64,000 bases of DNA from Flavobacteriaceae bacterium CP2B (lineage in GTDB: Bacteria; Bacteroidota; Bacteroidia; Flavobacteriales; Flavobacteriaceae). Under the pieces are notes generated by a model, which saw only the letters and a program-made list of their open reading frames with translations, had not been told where the DNA came from and ran no database searches. Below are positions 9,797-17,892 of the stretch, piece by piece. Position 1 is the stretch's first letter, and each line of letters begins with the position of its first letter. Location of the stretch: assembly GCA_001683825.1 (NCBI GenBank), contig LXTR01000029.1, forward strand, positions 62,001-126,000, given 5' to 3'. The translations under genes were made by a program, and so were the position numbers.

Positions 9797-9828
9797 TTGG
9801 AAACTTTTAATGTTCTTATAGTTTCCAA
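9797..9828. promoter_or_regulatory. Inverted repeat, candidate operator of the TetR-type regulator
   Basis: TTGGAAAC (9797-9804) and its exact complement GTTTCCAA (9821-9828) are separated by 16 bp, directly upstream of the -7 element at 9832-9839. The position fits autorepression by the TetR-family protein starting at 9850. The half-sites lie farther apart than in many TetR operators, so this remains a candidate. Confidence 0.45.
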
Positions 9829-9831
9829 GCC

Positions 9832-9839
9832 TATATTTG
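9832..9839 (+). promoter_or_regulatory. -7 promoter element of the TetR/efflux operon
   Basis: TATATTTG matches TAnnTTTG exactly and ends 10 bp before the ATG at 9850, so the leader is very short. Confidence 0.55.
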
Positions 9840-9849
9840 CCCTCCAATT

Positions 9850-10455
9850 ATGAAAGAGGATATTATCAGCAAGGCAATGGATATGTTCCTGACCTACGGG
9901 TTTAAGAGCGTTACCATGGATGATCTGGCCCATGCAATGGGGATCTCCAAAAAAACCATTTATACCCATTTTAGCAACAAGACCCAATTGGTGGAAGAAG
10001 GGGCCCTGTCTCTTTTTGATAGTGTTGCCTGTGGTATTGACCATATCCTCTCCATGGAAAAAAACCCCATTGAAGAGTTGTACGAAATCAAGAAGTTCGT
10101 CATGCAACATCTGAAAAACGAAAAAACCGCCCCACAGTACCAGCTGCAGAAGTACTATCCCAAGGTGCACAGCATGCTACAGAAAAAACAGTTCGAAAAG
10201 ATGCAGGATTGTGTGATCGACAACATACGGCGCGGGATCACGATGGGCATCTACAGGGAGAACCTCAATATCGACTTTGTGGCACGGATCTACTTTGCCG
10301 GGGGGACCATCATCAAAGACCAGAAGCTGTTCCCGTTAGAAAAATTCCCCATTGGAAAGCTGATGGACGATTACCTGGAGTACCACCTGAGGGGGATCAT
10401 CACCCCTGAAGGCCGTAAAATCTTAAATAGTATCATCAATTCAAATCACGAATAA
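9850..10455 (+). CDS. TetR/AcrR-family transcriptional regulator
   Basis: The 201-residue protein starts with a TetR DNA-binding domain: IISKAMDMFLTYGFKSVTMDDLAHAMGISKKTIYTHF spans about residues 5-40 and contains the helix-turn-helix with the typical GISKKTIYTHFSNK recognition helix. The C-terminal ligand domain is not assignable. It is the first gene of an efflux operon; the TolC-type gene begins on the base after its stop codon. Local repression of the pump genes through the inverted repeat at 9797-9828 is the likely role. Confidence 0.9.
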   Translation: MKEDIISKAMDMFLTYGFKSVTMDDLAHAMGISKKTIYTHFSNKTQLVEEGALSLFDSVACGIDHILSMEKNPIEELYEIKKFVMQHLKNEKTAPQYQLQKYYPKVHSMLQKKQFEKMQDCVIDNIRRGITMGIYRENLNIDFVARIYFAGGTIIKDQKLFPLEKFPIGKLMDDYLEYHLRGIITPEGRKILNSIINSNHE

Positions 10456-11790
10456 ATGCGCAACAACCTCCTACTCTTTCTGGCCCTCCTATGCCTGGGA
10501 ACGGGATTTTCCCAGGAAACGCCCCGGCAGTTTACCCTGGAAGCGGCCATTGCTTTTGCCCTGGAACACAATTACAGCAGCATCAACGCGGGCAGGGATA
10601 TCCTGGATGCCCAAAAACAAAAATGGGAAACCATCGCCGGGGGTCTGCCCCAGATCAGCGGAAGCGTCAGCTATCAAAACCAGCTCAAGCAACCCGTTTC
10701 TCAGATCCCGGCCGAATTTTTCGGGGGGGAACCAGGCACCTTTCAACCGATCATATTCGGGCTACCGCAACAGGCCAACGCCACAGCCACGCTTCGCCAG
10801 CAGATCTTTGACGGTTCTTATATCGTTGGGGTACAGGCCACCAAGGCCTTCCTGAGTTACAACCGCAACAACAGGGAAAAAACCGAACAGGAAGTACGGC
10901 AGGGGGTGGTAGAAGCCTATGGCAACGTCTTGCTGGCACAGGAAACCGTCAGCATCCTGGAAAAGAACGTGGCCACCCTGGAAAAAAACCTGTACGAAAC
11001 CCAAAAGATCTATGAAAACGGCCTTGGTGATGAAGAAAGCGTAGAGCAACTGCAAATTACCCTTTCTTCGGTAGACAGCCAGTTGAAAAACGCCATCCGC
11101 CTGCAGGATATCACCCTCCAAATGCTGAACCTCATGATGGGCCTCCCCCTGGACCACCCTACGGGGCTGACTGAAAACCTGGACGATCTCGCCCGGCAGC
11201 AGATGGACCTCAGCCTGCTCGATAGCGAATTGACCATGGAAAACAATGTAGATTACAAGTTGGCCTTCAATCTGAACGAACAGCGTTTCTATGAATTGAA
11301 ACTGGCCAAGAGCCGGGCCCTTCCTACCCTGAACGCTTTCGTGAATTACGGCAGCACCTCTTTCAGCGACGAATTCAACTTCCTGAGTGGGGAACCGGAA
11401 TGGTTTGACTCTTCCGTATTGGGATTCGACCTGGAGATTCCCATTTTCAGTTCTTTCAAGCGAAGTGCCAGCACCCAACGCGCCAAAATAGCATTGGACA
11501 AGGCTAAAACCCAACTCACGGAGACCGAAGAACGCATCCGCCTTCAATTGGAACAGGCAAAGAGCGACTATATCCTGGCCATAGAGCAATACGAAACCAC
11601 CAAGCAAAACCTGGACCTGGCCGAACGGATCGAAAAAAAGAACCAGACCAAGTACCTGGAAGGACTTGCCAGCAGTTTCGAATTGCGGCAGGCACAATTG
11701 CAGCTGTACACCTCACAACAGGAATACCTGCAATCCATGGTCGACGTAATCAACAACAAGACTGCCCTGGAAAACATCATCAATCAATGA
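10456..11790 (+). CDS. TolC-family outer membrane efflux protein
   Basis: The 444-residue protein has a cleavable signal peptide (MRNNLLLFLALLCLGTGFSQ) and two outer-membrane-efflux-protein repeats rich in heptad-type helices, for example LEQAKSDYILAIEQYETTKQNLDLAERI near residue 365. TolC-type proteins form a trimeric channel-tunnel that takes substrates from the inner-membrane pump to the outside. It lies directly between the regulator and the adaptor gene; its stop overlaps the adaptor start as ATGA, so translation is probably coupled. Confidence 0.9.
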   Translation: MRNNLLLFLALLCLGTGFSQETPRQFTLEAAIAFALEHNYSSINAGRDILDAQKQKWETIAGGLPQISGSVSYQNQLKQPVSQIPAEFFGGEPGTFQPIIFGLPQQANATATLRQQIFDGSYIVGVQATKAFLSYNRNNREKTEQEVRQGVVEAYGNVLLAQETVSILEKNVATLEKNLYETQKIYENGLGDEESVEQLQITLSSVDSQLKNAIRLQDITLQMLNLMMGLPLDHPTGLTENLDDLARQQMDLSLLDSELTMENNVDYKLAFNLNEQRFYELKLAKSRALPTLNAFVNYGSTSFSDEFNFLSGEPEWFDSSVLGFDLEIPIFSSFKRSASTQRAKIALDKAKTQLTETEERIRLQLEQAKSDYILAIEQYETTKQNLDLAERIEKKNQTKYLEGLASSFELRQAQLQLYTSQQEYLQSMVDVINNKTALENIINQ

Positions 11791-12986
11791 AAACAACACA
11801 CCACAATCCAACTAGAATGAAACAATTAGTCACCTTATCCATAGCCGTTTTTGCCCTGGCGTCCTGCGGGGGCGGCAAGGAGCAATCCATCGAAGACCTT
11901 ATCGCCCAGGGGAACCTGGAAGCCATCCGGGTCAGGAAATCCGAACTGTCGGGTCAGGCCAAAAGCCTGGAAGGGCAGCTGCGCCAGTTAGATTCGGCCA
12001 TCGCCCTCCTGGATACCGATGAGAATTATCCTCTGGTCTCCGCCGTTGAAGTACAGGAGGAAACCTTTGACCACTTCCTGGAGCTGCAGGGCGACGTAAA
12101 GACCAGGCAAAATGTCCTTATCTATCCGGAGATGGGGGGGATCCTTGAAAAAGTATACGTCAAAGACGGGCAACAGGTTCAAAAGGGCCAGCTCCTGGCC
12201 ACCATAGACGACGGCGGGCTCAGCAGCCAACTGGCGCAACTCAGAACCCAGGAAGCCCTGGCCCAAACCACTTTTGAGCGCCAAAAACGCCTTTGGGAGC
12301 AGCAGATTGGTTCGGAGATCCAATTCCTGGAAGCGAAGGCCAGCTACGAGGCCCAGCAAAACGTGGTCAAGCAACTCGAGAGCCAACTTGCAAAAGCAGC
12401 CATCCGGGCCCCTTTTACCGGCATCATAGACGACGTCATCAAAGACCAGGGTACCGTGGTTTCTCCGGGGCCCGGTTCAGAGGTTTTCAGGATCGTCAAC
12501 CTTTCCGATATGTATATCGATGTGGAAGTGCCCGAACGCTACCTCAGCTCTGTGACCGAAGGCAAGGAGGTTAAGATCTATTTTCCGGTCCTGGGCGACA
12601 GCCTCAGCAGCAAGGTTCGCAACACCGGCAATTTCATCAACCCGAATAACCGCTCTTTCAATGTGGAGATACCGGTACCCAACAAAGGGGGGGCCATCAA
12701 GCCCAACCTTACCGCCAGGGTGAGCATCAACGATTACAGCAACGCAAAGGCCTTGCTGGTACCCCAAAGCATCATTTCGGAAAACGCCGAAGGGGAACAA
12801 TACATCTACGTTGCCGACGAGATCGAAGGCGGATCCCGGGCAATGGCCAGGAAGGTGATCATTACCACCGGACAAACCCAGGCAGCCTTGGTAGAAGTGC
12901 TGTCGGGTATTGAAGCCGGGGACCTGGTGATCAAAGAAGGCGCCCGCAGTGTGAAGGATGGACAAAAAGTCGAACTGTTAAACTAA
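11787..12986 (+). CDS. RND efflux periplasmic adaptor lipoprotein (HlyD/AcrA family)
   Basis: The 399-residue frame begins with the ATGA overlap at 11787; a second ATG at 11817 starts exactly at a lipoprotein signal (KQLVTLSIAVFALASC) and is the more natural start, with Cys17 in that numbering. A long coiled-coil (IEDLIAQGNLEAIRVRKSEL onward) precedes the split lipoyl-like domain (VYVKDGQQVQKGQLLATID and AAIRAPFTGIIDDV). A beta-barrel and a membrane-proximal domain follow. The adaptor joins the RND pump to the TolC-type channel. The RND gene starts 5 bp downstream. Confidence 0.9.
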   Translation: MKTTHHNPTRMKQLVTLSIAVFALASCGGGKEQSIEDLIAQGNLEAIRVRKSELSGQAKSLEGQLRQLDSAIALLDTDENYPLVSAVEVQEETFDHFLELQGDVKTRQNVLIYPEMGGILEKVYVKDGQQVQKGQLLATIDDGGLSSQLAQLRTQEALAQTTFERQKRLWEQQIGSEIQFLEAKASYEAQQNVVKQLESQLAKAAIRAPFTGIIDDVIKDQGTVVSPGPGSEVFRIVNLSDMYIDVEVPERYLSSVTEGKEVKIYFPVLGDSLSSKVRNTGNFINPNNRSFNVEIPVPNKGGAIKPNLTARVSINDYSNAKALLVPQSIISENAEGEQYIYVADEIEGGSRAMARKVIITTGQTQAALVEVLSGIEAGDLVIKEGARSVKDGQKVELLN

Positions 12987-12991
12987 TCGCC

Positions 12992-15900
12992 ATGAGCAAA
13001 CAGAAAAAGAACGTCGACAAAGAATTTGGCCTATCCTCCTGGGCGATTGACAACCCTTCGGTCATTTACGTAATGATAGGCTTGTTCCTGTTTCTAGGCA
13101 TCTCCTCGTACCAGGCTTTACCCCGTGAGGACTTTCCCGAGATCATAGAGACCAAGATCTACGTAAGCACCCCCTACCCGGGGAACACGGCCGAAGACAT
13201 AGAACGGCTGATTACTGATCCGCTGGAAGACCGCCTGAAGAACGTGAGCAATGTGGTAGACATCGTCTCCACCTCCCAGGAAGATTATTCCATCATTACC
13301 GTAGAGTTCGACGAAGAGATCAGTGTGGAGCAGGCCAAGCAAAAAGTGAAGGATGAAGTGGATGCCGAGAAAGCCAGTGAAGACTGGCCCACCTTTAACA
13401 ATGCCAAGGTGGAGCCCAATGTTTTTGACCTCAATATTTCTGAGGAATACCCCATTATCAATATCAACTTCACCGGCGATTACCCGGTGGAGAAGCTCAA
13501 GGAATTTGCCGAATACCTGCAGGACGAGATAGAAGACCTCGCCGAGGTCAAAAAGGTAGATATCCGGGGAGCACAGGACAAGGAAGTGGAAGTAGCAGTG
13601 GACATCTATAAGATGATGGCTGCCAAAGTAAGTTTCAACGACGTTATCACCGCCATTGCCAACGGGAATATGACCATGTCTGCAGGCAACCTGAAAACCA
13701 GCAGCCAAAGGCGTACCATCCGGATCCTCGGGGAGGTTGAGGACCCCTCTGAACTCAATAGCTTTGTGGTAAAATCTGAAAACGGGAACGCGGTCTACCT
13801 GAAGGACATTGCCCAAGTTTCTTTCAAGGAAGAGGACAAAACCACCTTTGCGCGCGAATTTGGGGAAAGTGTGGTAATGCTCGACGTCAAGAAGCGGGCT
13901 GGTAAAAATGCCATCGCCGCGGCAGACAAAATCAAGGAACTGGTACGGGAAAGCCAGGAAAACTACTACCCGGCAGACCTGCACATCTCTATCGCCAATG
14001 ATTCTTCTGCCAGGACCCTCAACCAGGTAGATGACCTGGTGAACAACATCATCTTCGGGATCATCCTGGTGGTCACCGTACTCATGTTCTTCCTCGGATT
14101 CCGCAATGCGTTGTTCGTGGGATTCGCCATCCCCATGTCTATGTTCATGTCCTTTATGATCCTGTCCTGGCTGGGCTATACCCTGAACACCATGATCCTC
14201 TTTGGGATGATCATGGGGCTGGGGATGTTGGTGGATAACGGGATCGTGGTGGTAGAGAACGTCTACCGCCTGATGGATCAGGAAGGGATGACGCGCATCG
14301 AAGCCGCCAAAAAAGGGATCGGTGAAATTGCCTTCCCCATTATCATTTCTACCCTCACCACGGTAGCCGCCTTTGTACCTCTCGGGCTATGGCCGGGTAT
14401 TTTCGGGCAGTTTATGATCTATTTCCCCATTACGCTGTCCGTGGTCCTGGGCTCATCCCTCTTTGTCGCCATCTTCATGAACTCCATGCTGGTATCGCGT
14501 TTTATGGATGTGGGGGAAAAAGAGCTCACTTTAAAGCAACTGCTTCGCGTCAGTGCCATCCTTATCGGCATTGGGGTATTTATCCTGATTGTCGGTGGTC
14601 CGGTCCGCGGATTTGGGACCTTGCTGATCTTCACCGCCTTCATGTTCTGGATCTACAAATACTTCCTGAAACGATGGGCGCGCAATTTCCAGAACAGTAC
14701 CATGGTGCGTTTGGAAAACTGGTATGAAACCCGCCTGAAACATGCCCTGCGCAGGAACAATGTGTATTGGTATTTCGGGCTGACGTTCCTGCTGCTCGTC
14801 GTTGTCATCATGCTCTTTGGCGTCTCCCTGGGAAGTGGCCGTACCAGGGTAGAGTTTTTCCCGGACAATACCCCCAACGAGATTTATGTCTACATAGAGT
14901 ATCCCCAGGGCACCTCCATTGAAAAGACCAATGAGATCACCAAAGACATAGAGAAGCGGGTGTACACGCTTGCCGGCAGCGACAAATACACCCATGGAGA
15001 CCACAACATCCTGGTGGAATCTGCAGTCTCACAGGTGGGTGAAGGCGCAGGAAACCCATTTACCGACGGGGGATCTGCCGCCGAAATGCCCCACCGTGGC
15101 AAGGTGACCTTGTCCATGCGGGAATTCAAGTACCGCGAAGGCCTTGACACCGAGGTGCTACGGCGCGAAATCCAGGACAACCTCCAGGGGATCTACCCCG
15201 GGGTGGCCCTGTCTGTGGAAAAAGAAGCCGTGGGCCCGCCGGCGGGCTACCCCATCAATATCGAACTGGAAGGCAAGGATTACGACGAGCTCATCAATAC
15301 AGCCGAAGATATCCGCAACTTCATCAACAGCAAGAATATCGCGGGGATCGAAGAATTGAAGATCGACGTAAACAAGAGCAAGCCCGCCATGCAAGTAGTG
15401 GTCGACCGTGAGAAGGCAGGCGAGCTAGGCGTGGCCGTCGGGCAGGTTGGCAGCCAGTTGCGGCGATCGTTGTTCGGGGAAAAAGCCGGGGTGTACAAAG
15501 AGGATGGGGAAGATTACGACATCAATGTACGCTTTAAGGAAGACCTTCGCTATAACAAAAGTGCGCTCTTTAACCAGAACATTATTTTCCGGGACCAGGC
15601 TACCGGGCAGATCAGGGAAATCCCGGTGTCTGCCGTAGCTACCCAGCGCAATACCTCTTCCTTCAGTGCCATTAAGCACGCAGACAACAAGCGGGTGGTG
15701 ACCGTATATTCCGGATTGAAGCCCGGCTTTACCGACGCCGCTGCCATTGTGGGTGAAATCCAGGAAGAAATGGAGAGCTTTAAGGGGCTGCCCCCCGATA
15801 TCAAGATTGATTACACAGGGCAATTGGAAGAGCAGAACAAACAGATGCAATTCCTTGTCGGCGCCTTTTTCTCCGGCCTGGGACTGATCATGCTGATCCT

Positions 15901-16504
15901 GATCTTCCAGTTCGGGAGCATTTCCAAGCCGGTCATCATTATGCTAGCGATCTTCCTCAGCTTTATCGGTGTCTTCGGAGGCCTCATGCTCACGGGATGG
16001 CCCTTTGTAATCATGATGACCATGATGGGGATCATTTCACTGGCGGGGATCGTCGTAAACAACGGGGTGGTCCTCCTGGATTATACGCAGATCCTCATAG
16101 ACCGGAAGAAGGTAAGCCTGGGACTGTCTGATGACGACCTGCTGAGCAGGGACGACGCGCGGGAGGCCATTATTCGTGGCGGCAAGGCCAGGCTACGGCC
16201 GGTACTGCTCACCGCGATTACCACCGTGCTGGGACTGATCCCCCTGGCGATCGGACTCAACATCGACTTTTTCTCCCTCTTTTCCCAATTGGATGCCAAC
16301 GTCTATATAGGGGGAGATAACGTGATCTTCTGGGGACCCCTGGCATGGACCGTGATCTTTGGCTTGCTAGTGGCTACCTTCCTTACGCTCATCATCGTAC
16401 CGGTACTCTTTTTTATCGTCTACCGGTTTAAAATACGGATGCGGGGTGCAAGGGAAAAACAGAAGCAGCCCGGTGAAAAAAGAGCCCTGGAAGCCGCGGC
16501 TTAA
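12992..16504 (+). CDS. RND-family efflux permease (AcrB/HAE-type)
   Basis: The 1170-residue inner-membrane pump starts with a cytoplasmic segment and first membrane helix (NPSVIYVMIGLFLFLGISSY), then the periplasmic porter start LPREDFPEI. Membrane helices return near residue 350 (VNNIIFGIILVVTVLMFFLGF) with the GMIMGLGMLVDNGIVVVENVYR segment of helix 4, which holds the proton-relay aspartate. The second half repeats the plan. It is longer than the usual 1030-1050 residues; the extra length seems to lie in the loop near residues 510-600 and the C-terminal tail. Drugs, bile-like compounds or metabolites are possible substrates; none can be chosen. Confidence 0.9.
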   Translation: MSKQKKNVDKEFGLSSWAIDNPSVIYVMIGLFLFLGISSYQALPREDFPEIIETKIYVSTPYPGNTAEDIERLITDPLEDRLKNVSNVVDIVSTSQEDYSIITVEFDEEISVEQAKQKVKDEVDAEKASEDWPTFNNAKVEPNVFDLNISEEYPIININFTGDYPVEKLKEFAEYLQDEIEDLAEVKKVDIRGAQDKEVEVAVDIYKMMAAKVSFNDVITAIANGNMTMSAGNLKTSSQRRTIRILGEVEDPSELNSFVVKSENGNAVYLKDIAQVSFKEEDKTTFAREFGESVVMLDVKKRAGKNAIAAADKIKELVRESQENYYPADLHISIANDSSARTLNQVDDLVNNIIFGIILVVTVLMFFLGFRNALFVGFAIPMSMFMSFMILSWLGYTLNTMILFGMIMGLGMLVDNGIVVVENVYRLMDQEGMTRIEAAKKGIGEIAFPIIISTLTTVAAFVPLGLWPGIFGQFMIYFPITLSVVLGSSLFVAIFMNSMLVSRFMDVGEKELTLKQLLRVSAILIGIGVFILIVGGPVRGFGTLLIFTAFMFWIYKYFLKRWARNFQNSTMVRLENWYETRLKHALRRNNVYWYFGLTFLLLVVVIMLFGVSLGSGRTRVEFFPDNTPNEIYVYIEYPQGTSIEKTNEITKDIEKRVYTLAGSDKYTHGDHNILVESAVSQVGEGAGNPFTDGGSAAEMPHRGKVTLSMREFKYREGLDTEVLRREIQDNLQGIYPGVALSVEKEAVGPPAGYPINIELEGKDYDELINTAEDIRNFINSKNIAGIEELKIDVNKSKPAMQVVVDREKAGELGVAVGQVGSQLRRSLFGEKAGVYKEDGEDYDINVRFKEDLRYNKSALFNQNIIFRDQATGQIREIPVSAVATQRNTSSFSAIKHADNKRVVTVYSGLKPGFTDAAAIVGEIQEEMESFKGLPPDIKIDYTGQLEEQNKQMQFLVGAFFSGLGLIMLILIFQFGSISKPVIIMLAIFLSFIGVFGGLMLTGWPFVIMMTMMGIISLAGIVVNNGVVLLDYTQILIDRKKVSLGLSDDDLLSRDDAREAIIRGGKARLRPVLLTAITTVLGLIPLAIGLNIDFFSLFSQLDANVYIGGDNVIFWGPLAWTVIFGLLVATFLTLIIVPVLFFIVYRFKIRMRGAREKQKQPGEKRALEAAA

Positions 16505-16518
16505 GTACCCTTATAAAT

Positions 16519-16551
16519 AAACCGCCCTTTGTGATGCACAAAGGGCGGTTT
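16519..16551. terminator. Bidirectional intrinsic terminator between the RND operon and the second SusD gene
   Basis: A perfect 15-bp stem (AAACCGCCCTTTGTG and complement) with the 3-base loop ATG lies between two converging genes. A and T runs flank it on either side, so it can serve both strands. Confidence 0.8.
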
Positions 16552-16572
16552 GCATTGGGTGAAACCTGAATC

Positions 16573-17871
16573 TTATTGGTTTTCGTTCTGCGGGATGGGG
16601 AACTGCTGTACGGTGCCGTCGCCAGGGCGGTCGAGCGGAAGGTCGCCCAGCCGGCCAAACCTCCTGAGGTCTATCCACCGGTGGCCCCCTTCGGCATAGA
16701 GCGAATATCGCCTTTCGTACAGGATCCTGTCTTCATCTACTGTGCCCGGGAGTACATCCCCAAGGCCTGCAGCGTTCCGTACCACGTTGATGGCATTTTC
16801 TGCCTCTGTGGGGTCTGCCGTCATATTGGCTTCTGCATAGAGCAGGAGGAGCTCTTCATTGCGGATAATCCCAACAGGGGCTATATTGCTTTGGTATACC
16901 CATACATCATAACTTCCCGTCAAATTGTCCGAAGTCAGGGGAGAATCCCTTAACTGTGCCTTGTCCACCCGGTTGTCCCCGGCTTCCGCGTCGGTGACAA
17001 AGGAGGGGTGTGCAATCCGTACATTCGCTACGGTAGAATTGAGCGCGAAGAACAAGGGGTTGGCCAAATCTGCCCCCGAGAGCGAAAAGGTAAAATACGC
17101 GCCATCGTCCAGGTTCCCGCTTAGGTCCAGGAAGGAATCCTGCAAATGGGTCAGGACTTCGGGGTAGTTGCCCTGGTAGGCGGCCACCCGGGCCGCAAGG
17201 GCCTTGTTGAACTGGGTAAAGGTCGCAGGGGTATCAAAAGCCGCGAAACCGGCGGGGATGGGAAAAGGAAATGCCGGTCCCCCGTTGGACAGGTCCGTGG
17301 CTGCGGAAGCCAGCAGGCCGGAGAGGAAAGACAGCGCCGCGTCATACCCTAGAAAAGGCCCCAGGTTATCCGGGTCAGCCACATCGGTCCTGATGCCATT
17401 CTGGTATTCAAGGTTGAGGACCATCAATAATTCATGGGCCTTGATCGTATTGACAAGCCCCCTGGCCGCCGCGATCTCGGCATCCGTAAAATCAGCCGTG
17501 GTATTCTCAAGCCCTTCCAGGATCAGGTTGATGTTCTTGACCGTGGCATAACGCGATCCATAGGGGCGGGTGATGTAAAAGGTGTTGTCGTCTAACACCC
17601 CGGTAAGTAAATCAGCGGTCCATCTGGGATCAGACGACTGGATCCTCCAGTATTCCCGTCCCACAACCGACATGGCGTCTACCTGGGTGCCCAGACGTTC
17701 ACGCATATCCGAAAACACACCGGCTACAGCGTTTGCAAGCTCACCTCTCGAAATATCCTGGGAAATAGACGTCGTGTCCGCCCCATTCAAATTCACCCCG
17801 TCTTCTACCTCACAGGAGGCGCAAAAGACAGTGAGGAGTATCACTAGAATAACTTTATTGAAAATTTTCAT
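16573..17871 (-). CDS. SusD/RagB-family outer membrane lipoprotein, short type
   Basis: The 432-residue protein has a lipoprotein signal (KVILVILLTVFCASC, Cys20). It ends with the SusD features YERRYSLYAEGGHRWIDLRRFGRLGDLPLD and a proline-rich tail. It is about 150-200 residues shorter than classical SusD proteins, matching the smaller RagB-type subgroup. It follows its SusC partner by 21 bp. No enzymes are linked to this pair, so the ligand could be a peptide, a siderophore-like compound or a glycan; the sequence does not decide. Confidence 0.9.
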   Translation of the reverse strand: MKIFNKVILVILLTVFCASCEVEDGVNLNGADTTSISQDISRGELANAVAGVFSDMRERLGTQVDAMSVVGREYWRIQSSDPRWTADLLTGVLDDNTFYITRPYGSRYATVKNINLILEGLENTTADFTDAEIAAARGLVNTIKAHELLMVLNLEYQNGIRTDVADPDNLGPFLGYDAALSFLSGLLASAATDLSNGGPAFPFPIPAGFAAFDTPATFTQFNKALAARVAAYQGNYPEVLTHLQDSFLDLSGNLDDGAYFTFSLSGADLANPLFFALNSTVANVRIAHPSFVTDAEAGDNRVDKAQLRDSPLTSDNLTGSYDVWVYQSNIAPVGIIRNEELLLLYAEANMTADPTEAENAINVVRNAAGLGDVLPGTVDEDRILYERRYSLYAEGGHRWIDLRRFGRLGDLPLDRPGDGTVQQFPIPQNENQ

Positions 17872-17892
17872 TTGCTATATTTTTTTAAATTC

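Noticed and set aside
9709-10170. 153-codon minus-strand open frame
   Set aside because: It overlaps the TetR gene and its promoter and shows no family features.
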